A stretch of 64,000 nt of DNA from Omphiscola glabra (Eukaryota; Mollusca; Gastropoda; Lymnaeidae): assembly GCA_964017045.1 (NCBI GenBank), contig OZ024807.1, forward strand, positions 4,402,481 through 4,466,480, written 5' to 3'. How positions within the stretch are numbered: the stretch's first letter is position 1; each line of letters begins with the position of its first letter. Positions 1 to 11,654 of this stretch are shown here, piece after piece. The notes beneath the pieces are model-generated. The model made no database searches. It saw nothing but the letters and a program-made list of their open reading frames with translations, and was not told the DNA's origin. The position numbers were made by a program, and so were the translations under genes.

Positions 1-169
1 AAAAGGTAGGACGCCAATGAAATAGAGCATGAAGTTGGAGGGCGATCCCACCCCAGGGTGTTTTTTCAAAATATATTTACAGGGTGGAAAGTTATGTCGA
101 TAGCAGCGGGAAAAAAGTTATTAGTGGATTAAAAAGGTGTGAAGCTTCAACAACAACGTAAGGAAGGAC

Positions 170-645
170 TTACACCAGCTGGTGGTCTGCACATGGACAT
201 GACTTACATCAGCTGGTGGTATGAACATGGACATGGACTTACATCAGCTGGTGGTATGAACATGGACATGGACTTACATCAGCTGGTGGTATGAACATGG
301 ACGTACACCAGCTGGTAGTCTGCACATGGACATGGACTTACACCAGCTGGTGGTCTGCACATGGACATGGACTTACACCAGCTGGTAGTCTGCACATGGA
401 CATGGACTTACATCAGCTGGTGGTATGAACATGGACATGGACTTACATCAGCTGGTGGTATGAACATGGACGTACACCAGCTGGTAGTCTGCACATGGAC
501 ATGGACTTACATCAGCTGGTGGTATGAACATGGACATGGACTTACATCAGCTGGTGGTCTGCACACGGACATGGACTTACACCAGCTGGTGGTCTGCACA
601 TGGACATGGACTTACACCAGCTGGTGGTCTGCACATGGACATGGA
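170..645. repeat. Minisatellite, about 35-bp unit
   Basis: About a dozen imperfect copies built on CAGCTGGTGGT and ACATGGACATGGACTTACA, with some shorter variants. It lies just downstream of exon 3 of the Ig gene on that gene's strand, so probably within its third intron. Open frames through it are a by-product of the repeat. Confidence 0.9.
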
Positions 646-769
646 AAGCCAATGATCGATCCGAAAGGAAGAATTTGTTGAAGCTGGCCAGGGCCCTCCT
701 TACATGGGCCCTACAGGTCACTGATGAAGATGATGATTTTTTAAAACTAAAATACATTTCAAAACTTAC

Positions 770-3630
770 CTTTGCAATACAGTCTCTCCCATTTTTCCAT
801 TGTCTCCTTTCTTCCTTGAAATAGGATCGAAATGCGACAGCCATAGATTCCATTGTCTTCTTTTGTCGCATGCAGAACCTTGACATCAACACGCTCGGCC
901 GAAGGTTTTGAAGAGAAATTGTACAGCCAGGTACCATCAGTGCGACCTTCCTGAAAGGTTGATGTACATGTAAAAGACACTAAATGAAATAATACAATCA
1001 CTTTAACTTGTAATATACATACGAGATTTAAGAATGTCAACAACGCTACCAGATGGCGCTGTTTTTACAAAATAATCTTACCGCCTTATTATTGGTGCGT
1101 ACTATTTTCTCTTTTGTTTTACTGAAACAGCTGGTGTAATAAATCTGCGGTGTAAAGGGGGGTGTAACTTTAGAATATTAATATAGTTCAGGGGCGGTGG
1201 TGTACCGGGGGAGGGGGAGGCGCTAATTAGTAATCTTCTAAAGTTCACGCATTGTTTGGCAGGTTATAGCAAGTATCTTTAGAGTGAAGATCTATTTCAT
1301 TTTCTCTTTTTCTATTTTTCTCTCTCTCTCTCTCTCTCTCTCATTGACTCTTATTTCTCACTCACTCACTTTCTCTCTCATTCTGTTTCTCTCTCTTCCT
1401 TTTTCTCTCTTCCTTTCTCTTTTCCAACTCTCTCTCTCTCTCTCTCGTTCACACTCTCCTTTTTTTTCTCTCTTTCTCGCTCACTCACGTTCTCTCTCTT
1501 TCTCTCTCGTTCTCTCCTTGTTTTTCTCTCTCTGCCTTCTTCTCGTTCTGACCCCACTCCATCTCGCTTTTTCTTTCGCTCTTTCTATTTCTCTGTCTCT
1601 CTACCTCCCTCTCCTTCTCTCTCCCTCTCTCTCCCTCTCTTTGCTTTCATTGAAAAACCAAGATTGTTTTCATGACCAAGGGCGAACATCACCAAGGGCG
1701 AACATCACCAAGTGCGAACATCATCAAGGGCGAAGATCACCAAAAGCGAACTTCACCAAGGGCGAACATCACCAAGGCCGAACATCACCAAGGGTGAAGA
1801 TCACAAAAAGCGAACTTCACCACGGGCGAAGATCACCAAGGGCGAAGATCACCGAGGGCGAAGATCACCAAAAGCGAACATCATCAAGGGTGAACATCAT
1901 CAAGGGCGAACTTCACCAAGGGCGAACATCAACAAGGGCAAAGATCACGAAAAGTAAACTTCACAAAGGGCGAACATCACCAAGGGCAAACATCATCAAG
2001 GGCGAACATCACCAAGGGCGAACATAGCCAAGGGCGAACATCACAAAGGGCGAACATCACAAAGGGCGAACATCAACAAGCAGATTTGCGACGTTTTGTC
2101 TTTGATTTTTATGCATTTACATTTTTTTCAGCAACCACAAGGTAACCAACCCCAAATTGAGATTAATTTTTTTTATATACTTATCAAGTTTCAACAAGCT
2201 ATATTTATAATACTATAATTCACATAATTTGTCACATGACAAAACATGAACTCAAGTACCGTGTAAGAATACCTGACAAACAATCGGCAGAAGCGGCACT
2301 GAGCACGAAACTCTTGACTCTTGTAAGAATACCAGATCTTGCTACACCCCCACCCCCCCCCCAATGATACGCCACTGCACACGTTTTATTTCCCCGCCTA
2401 TGAACTATAGTAATATTCTGATGTCCCAACCACTTTTAAACCGAACTTTTATTACACCATACTTAAATTGAGACGATTTCATTTTCCGAGAAGAAAATAT
2501 TACGCGCCAAACGCAGTTGCGTTATAATTTTTTTTTTAAACCCTTTAGCGTAGTCATCGGGAATTACTTTTTGCGCGCTTTCCGGAAATGGCAGCAGTCA
2601 CACCACAAGTACAATAGTTATAAGAGATTGTCGGGTAAACATTAAAATATGTTTAAAACTTACATATGACATTAAATTCATTAATGAAGCAAAAGAAAAT
2701 TTCCCCCAAAAAAATAAAATATTTCAATTATGTTCTAAGGTGACCAATTCAACATCAATGTTTATTTTAATGTAAAAAATGTGTTCCTAATTTTTGTAGC
2801 AATATAAATTAAAAGCGTTGGCTATTCAAAGAAAAAAGCATGTAATATGTATAAACTTTAAGTATGCTGTACTAATAGACAAGTGTAGGGTTAGAGGCTA
2901 AGGCTGAAGAGGTTTGGTCGGATTCACAAACATATGATGTAAATAAACAAATGATGTACATAAACAAATGATGTAAATAAACAAATTATATACATGAAAA
3001 AATGATGCACATAAAGAAACTATGTACATAAACAAATGGTGTACATAAACAAATTTTGTACATAAACAAATTATGTGAATAAACAAACTATGTACATAAA
3101 TAATGTACATAAACAAACTGTGCACATAAAACAAATGATGTACATAAACAAATGGTGTACATAAACAAACTGATGTACATAAACAAATGATGTACATAGG
3201 GCAAACTACACTGGCTTCAGACAATATAATATTGTTTACACACACAATCAGGCGAAAGATTTTTAGAAAATCTTCAATAGGAAATCATTGCTAGCGCCGC
3301 TCGAAGTAAGATTACCTTGATACTTTGAACAGTGTTCCCCTTAAAGTAAATAGAATACATCTCCTCCGTGACGTTGGTGGTTGGCTGGAGTCTACACAAG
3401 GTAATGGAGGTTACCTGTTCAACCTCAGACATATCGAACATTGCCGCACTGCAGGATACTTCCAACGGCAAGCCTGGTTTGAAGTATCTTGCGTTACTGA
3501 CATTGTTGGCTCTGACAACGCCAGCTGAAACAAAGAGTGAAGTCGTTTTCATTAATCAAAATGGACCGGAGGGGGGAGGAAGCAAATGAACAATTGATGA
3601 ACATTTATTTCTTTAATGGTTTTTTTCTTC

Positions 3631-3710
<80 letters not shown>

Positions 3711-6700
3711 AGGAAGGGGGTGTAGGGATATTTGCTGTGTGTTGCTGATCAGTGAATAAACACAAGGCAGAAAGACCCCCCCAAAAAAAACGATAATGGA
3801 TATATTATATTTTTTAAAATTGACTTCTATTCGTGTTTCTTTTTTGCGACAAGACAAGGAAGACGCAGAGAAAGGGAGGTAAAGCGACAAAGATTGGATG
3901 GGGTGAGGAGAGATTCTGAGTTTTGAAAACATTGGGCATACGTTTCCAATTAAGTCCAGTGTTACTGAACTATAAATAGTCTATAATTTGTATTTGAAAT
4001 GTGCGAATTGTATTTTTTTAAATCCATGAAATAAATAATGAGGCCCCGGAGAGGGGGGGGGGGGGGATATGTCGAGTATGTGAGTTCATTAATAATTGTT
4101 TATGTTTGATTACGCGCGAGGTGTTTTTGAGAGATTAAATTAGTTAGTGAGCGCTCTAAGACTCCCTGGGCGGTGGGGGTTGGTAACGCAACACCAAACC
4201 ACCGGAGTGGAAGCAAAGCCGTCCTGACCCACAGAGAGTTAACTGCGGACGCTTTAAACGCAGCGTCCTCGGTCGACCGGGCCTCCTCTAGGTCAAGGGG
4301 GAGGTTCCCGGCGCCCTCCCGCACGGGCTGGAGTCGGGTTAAGTCCTTCAGTGCTCTGGTTTGTGTGGGGGAGCGCCGGGGGGGGGCATTAAGAGCTCAC
4401 GCTCGACGGCCCACCGATTCCATCTCTTATGCGACATTTGGAGTGAGCGCTCTTCCCGAGCTTGACTTCGTGACGTATTTTGTATGCTTATTATGACGTA
4501 CTGTCCAGAATGTGTTGTGACGTACGTTTTAGTCGTGTGGCTGTCGTGAAAGGAACTTTGTGAAAGGATGTTGTGTTTTATTTCTGTCTTAACATCTCAC
4601 ACAGAAGAAGGTCTTCAGCGGCTAGTTAACCGTCTATCACACGCTTGTAAAGAGTTCTGATTGTTAATTGGTCTACAGAAAACTCATGTCATGATGCAAG
4701 AAGCGCCGTCCCCTCCAATTATAACTATTGAGGGCCATAATCTGTCGGTTGTTGAGCATTTCACATACCTTGGATCCAATATTTCTAGTTCTCTCTCCGT
4801 TAATGAAGAGATAAACATCAGGATCGCAAAAGCAGCAGCAACTATGGCTAAACTGAATAAGCGGGTGTGGAATAATCTCAATCTAACTGAAAAAACAAAG
4901 CTAAGTGTCTATCAGGCATGCGTGCTTAGTACGCTCCTATATGGCAGTGAAGTGTGGACCACATATACCAGTCTCGAGCGGAAACTCAACAGCTTCCATA
5001 AAAGATGTCTGCGTCGCATTCTACGCATCCGATGGCAGGACAAGGTGACTAACACAGATGTCTTGGAACGTTCCAACATGTGTAGCATATTCTCCGCTCT
5101 CAGCAAGAAGCACCTTCGCTGGTTAGGCCATGTAAGGAGAATGGAGGAAGGCCATATTCCAAAGAAGCTGTTGTATGGAGAGTTGGCAGAAGGGACAAGA
5201 TTTATTGGACGGCCTCGCCTGAGATATATGGACGTTTGCAAAAAGAGCATGAAGGAAGCGAACATTGAAGTCAACAAATGGGAGATCATTGTCGAACAAC
5301 GTTCCAGCTGGCGAACGGCAGTGTACGAAGGAGTGAAAAAGGCAGAAGATGTGCGGAACGAAGCCCTTGCAAGAAAAAGAACAGCACGGAAGGCCAAAAT
5401 TAACCAGGAATCATCATTCTCCTGCGTGAAATGCAGACGAGATTGTCATTCCAGGATTGGCCTAGTGAGCCACTCGTCGAGGTGTAGGACTACAATATAG
5501 CTATACTCCATCGTCTCGTGAAGACGGAAGGATGCCATACCATACCATAGCGAGCTGCGCTCTACTTGTTTATATGGAATTAACAGTCTGTGAATTTACA
5601 TTAGATATTAAAGTTGTATGTCAAATATTCTGGTCCCTTGTCAGAATATGATGGCTCATGATGTTTGTCTAGGGTCGACGGCAGAGTGCGACTATACTCT
5701 ACTCTAACGATCATTTACGATATCTCTGCTTCTCTCTATAGTACACTTAATAAATCTATTAAGTCCGAGGCACAGCACAATAAGTCCATTGTGTAATGCT
5801 CTTTATTCTCAGTAGTACATCTCGCAATGCATATAATACCAACTTCACAGTCCGGAGGTACACAGCAAATCATTCGTTCACAATAGGTCTCTGTCAGACT
5901 CGGACACACACAACTCGTTCGTGAACATATCAGCCTCTCTCTCTCGAACATAATAATATCTCTCTCGAAACTAACTGAAAATGTCGCATTAGAGATGGAG
6001 TCGGTGGGCCGTCGAGCGCGAGCTCTTAATGCCCCCCCCCCCCGGCGCTCCCCCACACACGCCAGCGCACTGAAGGTTTCCCCGACGCCAGCCCGTGCGG
6101 AAGGGCGCCGGGAACTTCCCCCTTGACATAGGGGAAGCCCGGTCGACCGAGGACGCTGCGTTTAAAGCGTCCGCAGTCCACTCTCTGTGGGTCAGGACGG
6201 CTTTGCTTCCACTCCGGGGGATTGGTGTTGCGTTACCTCCCCCCACCGCCTAAGGAGTCTTTCGGTCGGGACGTTGGTAGTGGCGGGACGAAACGGTTGC
6301 CTAGGAGCGGCTTTCTCACGGCCGCGTAGCTAAAATCATCGGCATGGGTTTTGGCCGCCACCCAAACCTCATATCCATTAACAGCAACTAGTAATCATGT
6401 TAGACGCTACTCCTGTTGCGTTGGGAGTCATGCGTTTTGGCCGGGGTTTTTGGCTTCGGGTGAACTGGTCACCCTACTAGTCCGCCACGCCACGAAGAGG
6501 CAAACCCCATGTGGACGCCCCCAAGTCTCCTCGGGGACGCTGACGCAGCACGGTCTCGAAACTAACAGTTAACCCCCTTTTATACCTGAAACATCTCACA
6601 AGTCATTCACCCGACCTTGACATGACAATCGTTCACCTCGCTCACATACCTCATTTCTCCCAAATCAACCCACACACTCTGCCACTGATTCCATGACCTT

Positions 6701-9700
6701 GACATTGTATTTATTATGAAAAAGGACTTGAATTGATTCAGTGCTAGTACGAATTATTGCAACATTAAAAAGAATTTGATGAATTAGCCAAAATTAGTAC
6801 AAATAGGAGACGGACAAAAAATAAAGGGGGGGGGGCATGCTGCATGGTCTGATATTATGAAAAATTAGGATAAAAATGGTAATCTTAGATTTTAAATTCC
6901 GGTACAAATTATAAAAGAATTTTAAGATAAGATAAGATATTTTTTATTGATAAATTAAATGGAAACGTTTACTTTTTGTTTTAAAATTGTATACAACCGT
7001 TTTTTTTTTTTTTTTAATTTAAAAAATAGTTATCTCAAATGGTTAAAAAAATTCCTTTTATCTAACTTAACCTACATGGAATCAAGTAATCGAGTACATT
7101 TTAAATTATTCTAATAAAATTATTTTTTAAAGCCAAATTCCACCTTAAAATTTATAATAAACACTTATCCCTACTTTAAAAGTCATGCTTTTATCATGAA
7201 ATGCAATTTGAAAATAGATTGCTCATTTCTGATACTTAGAAAGAGGTATTATTAAAACGGAGACCCATAAACTGATGTAAAGGTTTTGTGAAGTTGCACA
7301 CACAAAAAAAGATAAATGAATACAAATATCGATATATGCAAACAACGTGAAAGAAGACTTCGGCTTACGTAACTTGGAACGGCCAGTACGATATTTATAT
7401 TCGAATATTGAAGGCCTCTAATATTATTAACCTTAAATATACGGATCATCAAATATATCAAGCCTAGCGATAATTCACTGCTTCCACGATTTGTAATCGG
7501 TTAAGGCGCTAGATACGAATTCCTTTTTTAAATATGTTTAAACATGACAAATTCGTCGTTTTTAAATTTAAACAAAAATATATTAACGTTATATATTTTT
7601 GTACACATTTTGCTCCCGTGGGCAGGGGTAGTTAACTTGCTCACGGGGGGAGGGGTACATGACTTGCTCCCAGGTGAGAGGGGGAGGGGTACTTGACTTG
7701 CTCCCGGGGGAGGGGTACTTGACTTGCTCCCGGGGGAGGGGAAATGGGTACTCGACCTGCTGCCGGAGAGATGCCTGGAAGAAACACTGTAGGAAACTCA
7801 GTTTGAAAAAAAAAAAAACTTGAAAACTTGAGCCCACAAGACGACTAATAAAAGGATGGTCAGTACATCATGGGGCAGTGACCACACGGCCTGGCCAGTA
7901 CATTATGGAACAGTGACAAGACCACACAGCCAGGCCAGTACCATATGGGGCAGTTACCACATGGCCTGGCCAGTACCATATGGGGCAGTTACCACATGGC
8001 CTGGCCAGTACCATATGGGGCAGTTACCACACGGCCCGGCCAGTACCATATGGGGCAGTTACCACACTGCCTGGCCAGGACCATATGGGGCAGTTACCAC
8101 ATGGCCTGGCCAGTACCATATGGGGCAGTTACTACACGGCTTGGCCAGTACCATATGGGGCAGTTACCACATGGCCTTGCCAGTACCATATGGGGCAGTT
8201 ACCACACGGCCCGGCCAGTAACAAATGGGGCAGCTACCACATGGCCTTGCCAGTACCATATGGGGCAGTTACCACATGGCCTTGCCAGTACCATATGGTG
8301 CAGTTACCACACGGCTTGGCTAGTACCATGTAGGGCAGTTACCACACGGCTTGGCCAGTACCATATGTGTAGTTACCACATGGTCTGGCCAGTACCATAT
8401 GGGGCAGTTACCACATGGCCTGGCCAGTACCATATGGGGCAGTTACCACACGGCCTGGCCAGTACCATATGGGGAAGTTACCACAGGGCTTGGCCAGTAC
8501 CATGTGGGGCGGTTACCACACGGCCTGGCCAGTATTATATGGGGCAGTTACCACATGGCCTTACCAGTACCATATGGGGCAGTTACCGCATGGCCTGGCA
8601 AGTACCATATGGGGCAGTTACCACATGGCCTGGCCAGTACCATATGGGGCAGTTACCACATGGCCTGGCCAGTACCATATGGGGCAGCTACCATATGGCC
8701 TTACCAGTACCATATGTGTAGTTACCACATGGCCTGGCCAGTACCATATGGGCAGTTACCACACGGCTTGGCCAGTACCATATGGGGCAGTTACCACACG
8801 GCTTGGCCAGTACCATATGGGGCAGTTACCACAGGGCTTGGCCAGTACCATGTGGGGCAGTTACCACATGGCCTGGCCAGTACCATATGGGGCAGTTACC
8901 ACACGACTTGCCCCAGTGGCGTAACAACGGCTTGGCATTTGGGCAGTTGCCAAGGGCGCCGGCCCGCGCCAGTTCAAAAGTAGCCGCTAAATCTCTATTT
9001 TTTTAATTTTTATTTAAATAAAGGGCGCCAAAAATAAATTAGCCAAGGGCGTCAAAAACCCAGTTACGCCTCTTGCCTGGCCAGTACCATATGGGTCAGT
9101 GACCACACGGCCTGGAAAGTACAGCATGGGGTCAGTGACCACACGGCCTGGCCAGTACATCATAGGGGCAGTGACCATACGGCATGGTCAGTACATCATA
9201 AGGGTAGTGATTGCCTGGTCAGCTGAACGTAGGATATGTACGATCAGTGATGTGATACAGCTTTGCGCTACAGTCACTTGGCTGCAGGGCGATAAAGGAC
9301 AATTACAAAGTCAGTAAGTAAAGAAAACATTAATTTTAAACTGATAGAAGCCCTGAGGTGGTGTACTATGTCTAGAAGGCCTGATGTGGTGTACTATGTC
9401 TAGAAGACCTGATGTGGTGTACTATGTCTAGAAGACCTGCTGTGGTGTACTATGTCTAGAAGACCTGATGTGGTGTACTATGTCTAGAAGGCGTGAAGTG
9501 GTGCGCTATGTCTAGAAGGCCTGAGGTGGTGTACTAAGTCTAGAAGGCCTGAAATGGTGTACTATGGAAGGCATGAGGTGGTGTACTATTTCTAGAAGGC
9601 CTGAGATGGTGTAATAGGTCAGGCGCTAGGGATTTGTTATGGGGGGGGGGGGGTCATTAAAAAAATGTTTGGTTGACACCATGAGTTTACCGCCCCGGGT

Positions 9701-10855
9701 GACACCATGAGTTTACCGCCCCGGGTGACAGCATGAGTTTACCGCCCCGGGTGCCACCATGAGTTTACCGCCCCGGGTGACATCAACCGTAATGACGCCT
9801 CATGCTTAAAATTAATTAGTTATTCCAATTCCTTCTTGCTGTACTGTAACCACAACATCATTTATAAATCAAGGACACCTACAAATTAGATTCATATGTT
9901 AATAACGGCGTCTTTAGTTGTCTTTATAGCGCGTCCTTCCGTCATCAAGGTGTTATTCTGAATGATAAACCAATTACAGACGTTTTTGTGTCGTTAACAC
10001 AAAGCTTTACTTAAATTTTAAAATCTTAAAATTAAAATAAATAGTCAAATGTTATTAAAGGAATTACCAGAATACGGTTTCATTATGTCCTTGCAACATA
10101 CGATGCGTTGTTAATTCACCCGATGAAAAGGGAGATAAAAAGTAAATATTTGAAATGGTGGAATATGATTACTCGTTAGTGGCCTTGAATTTTCAGGTGC
10201 TAAATTATAACATCGCCACCGATACATCACCAGCCGCTCCCAAATTTACTATCAAAATATTGCATAATTAATATATTAATCAGCTGTAGTATTCTAATAA
10301 GTACTCGTAAAAACTATGATTAATTATCGATGTGTGTAACATTTGTTTTTCCCTTAACGGCGTCTGATTACGCTAAAAGATCTTGCAAAGCTTTGTACAA
10401 AACTACCAATGCGTTTAAAAGATGTGAGTTATTGTAAATAGTTTAAATATTAACATAATTCTGAAGTCTATTAATAATTAATTAAATTATAAGTAATTTT
10501 ATTCAGCCAAGTTTACCATTGAGAAGGAAATGAAAATATAAAGCTTGGTTTCCTTCTTATGCACTATCTTGACTGAATTATATATAATTAAATAACAAGG
10601 TTTTTAACGATATTATCTATCTCAGGCTGGGATACAATATATAAGTTAATTAAGCTACTTTGTCTCAGTTGTAGGCGTTGGACAATGTTCTCGCCAGAGA
10701 CAAAAATCTACAACAAAAGTTGTTTAAAAAATTTCTGTATGACACTAGGCTTCTTAAAAAATTTTAAAAAAAAAACAACAACACTATTTGAACTCACCAA
10801 TTGCTTGGAACAGGCCAGTGGTTGTTAAAATCGTGAGATGTAGACTTAAATCCAT
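770..10855 (-). CDS. Immunoglobulin-domain secreted/membrane protein, 5' part (three exons; continues past left edge)
   Basis: Exons on the minus strand are 10855-10798 (start codon and signal peptide), 3524-3316 and 950-770. Phases agree: exon 1 ends in phase 1 before GTGAGT, exon 2 starts after TTTCAG and ends in phase 0 before GTAATC, exon 3 starts after TTTCAG and ends in phase 1 before GTAAGT. Exon 1 encodes a short hydrophobic leader starting MDLSLHLTILTTTG with likely cleavage at the exon junction. Exons 2 and 3 form one V-type Ig domain: a first cysteine in VSCSA (about residue 44) and the hallmark DNGIYGC with the second cysteine at about residue 127. About 150 residues are visible; further domains, membrane segment and stop must lie left of base 770. 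A phase-1 intron after the signal peptide is usual for Ig-superfamily genes. I do not recognise a named orthologue; molluscan immune or adhesion Ig proteins are candidates. Intron 1 is 7.3 kb and full of repeats. Confidence 0.7.
1318..1645. repeat. Pyrimidine-rich (CT)n microsatellite tract
   Basis: More than 300 bases almost purely of T and C on the plus strand with long CTCTCT runs, inside intron 2 of the Ig gene. The opposite strand is a polypurine tract and could form triplex DNA. The serine/leucine-rich open frame through it is not coding. Confidence 0.9.
1677..2085. repeat. Minisatellite, 16-bp unit
   Basis: About 26 copies of a 16-bp unit close to GGGCGAACATCACCAA with point variants. 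Because 16 is not a multiple of three, all three frames stay open and give a 48-base peptide period, which explains the overlapping open frames. Confidence 0.9.
2086..2927. other. Intron sequence without recognised features
   Basis: AT-rich sequence within intron 2 of the minus-strand Ig gene. It has a C-run near 2346-2361 and several homopolymer A/T stretches. I see no exon with acceptable splice signals on either strand. Confidence 0.5.
2928..3205. repeat. Minisatellite, 16-17-bp unit
   Basis: About 17 copies of a unit close to AAACAAATGATGTACAT, AT-rich, immediately downstream (in gene direction) of the first Ig exon at 3316-3524. Confidence 0.9.
3632..3705. repeat. (TG)n dinucleotide microsatellite
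   Basis: An uninterrupted TG run of about 35 repeats followed by an A run. It lies in intron 1 of the Ig gene just upstream of its second exon. Alternating purine-pyrimidine runs like this can adopt Z-DNA. Confidence 0.95.
4154..4440 (-). mobile_element. GC-rich dispersed repeat, copy 1 (inverted relative to copy 2)
   Basis: This GC-rich block is the reverse complement, with scattered differences and small gaps, of 5978-6262. Shared landmarks include the sequences around GGTCGACCG, GGCCCACCGA and GTCAGGACGG (or their complements). Related copies are at 16742-17462 and 57606-58036. No conserved protein is evident. Together with copy 2 it forms a large inverted repeat with a loop of about 1.5 kb that contains a LINE fragment. 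Confidence 0.75.
4589..5640 (+). mobile_element. 5'-truncated non-LTR retrotransposon (LINE) 3' end, degenerate
   Basis: Translation from about 4589 gives the part of reverse transcriptase just after the catalytic aspartates (frame LTSHTEEGLQRLVNRLSHAC), with one in-frame stop near 4657, then an open stretch to 5500. That stretch covers thumb and C-terminal sequence: HFTYLGSNISS, LLYGSEVWTT, CLRRILRIRW, RWLGHVRRM and GRPRLRYMDVCK. It ends in a CCHC-like motif (CVKCRRDC...H...C). These are hallmarks of LINE ORF2 C-termini. Everything upstream of the palm domain is missing, the usual result of incomplete target-primed reverse transcription. There is no ATG start, so this is a dead element. It sits in intron 1 of the Ig gene on the opposite strand. 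The 3' boundary is approximate. Confidence 0.85.
5978..6570 (+). mobile_element. GC-rich dispersed repeat, copy 2
   Basis: It starts near CGCATTAGAGATGGAGTC and shares long stretches with copy 1 (inverted) and with the copies at 16.7 and 57.6 kb, including GGGACGAAACGGTTGCCTAG, then CTCATATCC and GCAACTxGTAATCATG. The right part extends beyond what copy 1 retains. No coding capacity or clear terminal repeats were identified, so the class is unknown. Confidence 0.75.
6571..7612. other. AT-rich intron sequence; right part resembles 15.74-16.05 kb
   Basis: No exon recognised. The segment from about 7270 to 7612 resembles 15740-16050 in order and wording (TTACGATATT/GTACGATATTT, ATCGGTTAA, GCGCTAGATAC/GCACCAGATAC, TATATTTTTGT, TTTTGCTCC), suggesting an old dispersed duplicate. 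Confidence 0.4.
7613..7760. repeat. GC-rich minisatellite, about 27-bp unit
   Basis: Four to five imperfect copies built on GGGGTACTTGACTTGCTCCC. Confidence 0.85.
7857..9215. repeat. Large minisatellite, 35-bp unit
   Basis: About 30 copies of a 35-bp unit (GGCCAGTACCATATGGGGCA followed by GTTACCACATGGCCT) fill 7857-8912. More diverged copies continue at 9073-9215 after an inserted element. The unit contains the palindrome CCATATGG and GGCC sites. 35 is not a multiple of three, so all plus frames run open and yield spurious proteins of up to 258 residues. It lies in intron 1 of the Ig gene. Confidence 0.95.
8913..9072. mobile_element. MITE-like insertion inside the 35-bp minisatellite
   Basis: The array is interrupted by about 160 bases that start CAGTGGCGTAACAACGG and end AACCCAGTTACGCCTCTT. 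These are imperfect terminal inverted repeats resembling the hAT-type ends at 12303 and 32898. Inside is the inverted pair GCCAAGGGCGCC / AGCCAAGGGCGTC. A target-site duplication is not clear because the flank is repetitive. Confidence 0.55.
9345..9620. repeat. Minisatellite, 28-bp unit
   Basis: About ten copies of CTGATGTGGTGTACTATGTC plus TAGAAGAC, diverging toward the right end. Non-coding, in intron 1 of the Ig gene. Confidence 0.9.
9674..9784. repeat. Minisatellite, 26-bp unit, four copies
   Basis: Four nearly identical copies of GTTTACCGCCCCGGGTGACA plus CCATGA. The high identity suggests recent expansion. Confidence 0.9.
9785..10790. other. AT-rich intron sequence, nothing recognised
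   Basis: The 5' end of intron 1 of the Ig gene. No repeat array, exon or transposon end recognised. The region stops just before the splice donor at 10797-10792. Confidence 0.5.
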
Positions 10856-10921
10856 CTTCTCAGTGGTGCGTCGACTGGTACAACAGGTGCAGCAGTTGTT
10901 TGGAATCTGTCACATGACGGC

Positions 10922-10929
10922 TTTTTATA
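10922..10929 (-). promoter_or_regulatory. TATA box of the Ig-domain gene
   Basis: TATAAAAA is read on the minus strand 67 bases upstream of the start codon at 10855. A start site about 30 bases downstream would give a 5' leader of roughly 40 bases, compatible with a compact inducible promoter. The position relative to the signal-peptide exon is what makes it credible; the start site itself is inferred. Confidence 0.5.
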
Positions 10930-10939
10930 GTCGACAAGT

Positions 10940-11654
10940 GGATGTTGACCAAAATCTAGTCCCAACGATTTGAGGTGCGCATGTAGACACCACCTCACAG
11001 GATTGGCTCAAACTGGAGAGTGGGTGGGGAGGGGGAAGGGTGAGGGAGCTTCAACAGTCTAATGGTGGCGTGTGAGTTAGTGGTTCAGGATTAAACATAT
11101 TAAACATACATCTACATTCCTACATTGATAAAAACTAAAGTTAAGTTTTCCGATGATTTCCACACCTAATTAGTATCCACCCATTGACGAGTACAATGAC
11201 GTATGCAATAAGGCTTTTCTTTTGAAATCGCTTCACCTGTCTGGTCTTTTTGGGTATGACTCTCAGGTCCCATTAGAATTTTATGTATCTTATGTGCTCT
11301 ACGTCTCTTTACACGTAAGCATCATGTCATTATGTGTTTGGGCTCGATATTGTCAGTAGACAGGTTTTGGGAGAGCGAAAATTCTTTTTTTTTTTAAATG
11401 CCCACACCCTAAAATAATAATTGAAATTGCTACAAATGAAACTGATTATGATTAAGTCGGCTTTATTTTATATTTTATTTGAAACACCTTAGTATAAAAA
11501 AATGTTTGAAAAAATATAGATGAGTATATTCAGAAACTTTTGTTTTAATAACAGGATTCCTAGAATGTGACTTTGATCGGGATCGGGGTGTGGTGGTTGA
11601 AAAGAAAATAGGGGGAATGGTTTAGTTAGTCACTCCAACGAAGCCATAAAGCTG
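10940..11654. other. Upstream flank of the Ig gene, nothing further recognised
   Basis: Contains a G-rich stretch near 11015-11045 and a poly-T near 11385. I see no coding exon. Regulatory sites of the Ig gene may lie here but none can be named with confidence. Confidence 0.4.

Noticed and set aside
1284..2027. 247-codon serine/leucine-rich open frame
   Set aside because: It runs through a CT microsatellite and then a 16-bp minisatellite; pure repeat translation inside an intron of the Ig gene.
3552..3932. Open frames across the (TG)n tract on both strands
   Set aside because: They are translations of a dinucleotide repeat (VCVCVC or THTHTH) with no gene signals.
4661..5500. 279-codon frame as a host gene
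   Set aside because: The content is the C-terminal part of a LINE reverse transcriptase; it lacks an ATG, has an upstream in-frame stop and is 5'-truncated.
7945..8983. Long overlapping open frames (up to 258 codons) with HGLASTIWGSY-type repeats
   Set aside because: They exist in all three frames because the 35-bp minisatellite unit is not a multiple of three and lacks stops; no start context, splice signals or family resemblance.
10788..10973. Plus-strand 61-codon open frame
   Set aside because: It is antisense to the signal-peptide exon and TATA box of the minus-strand Ig gene, which are better supported by splice phase.
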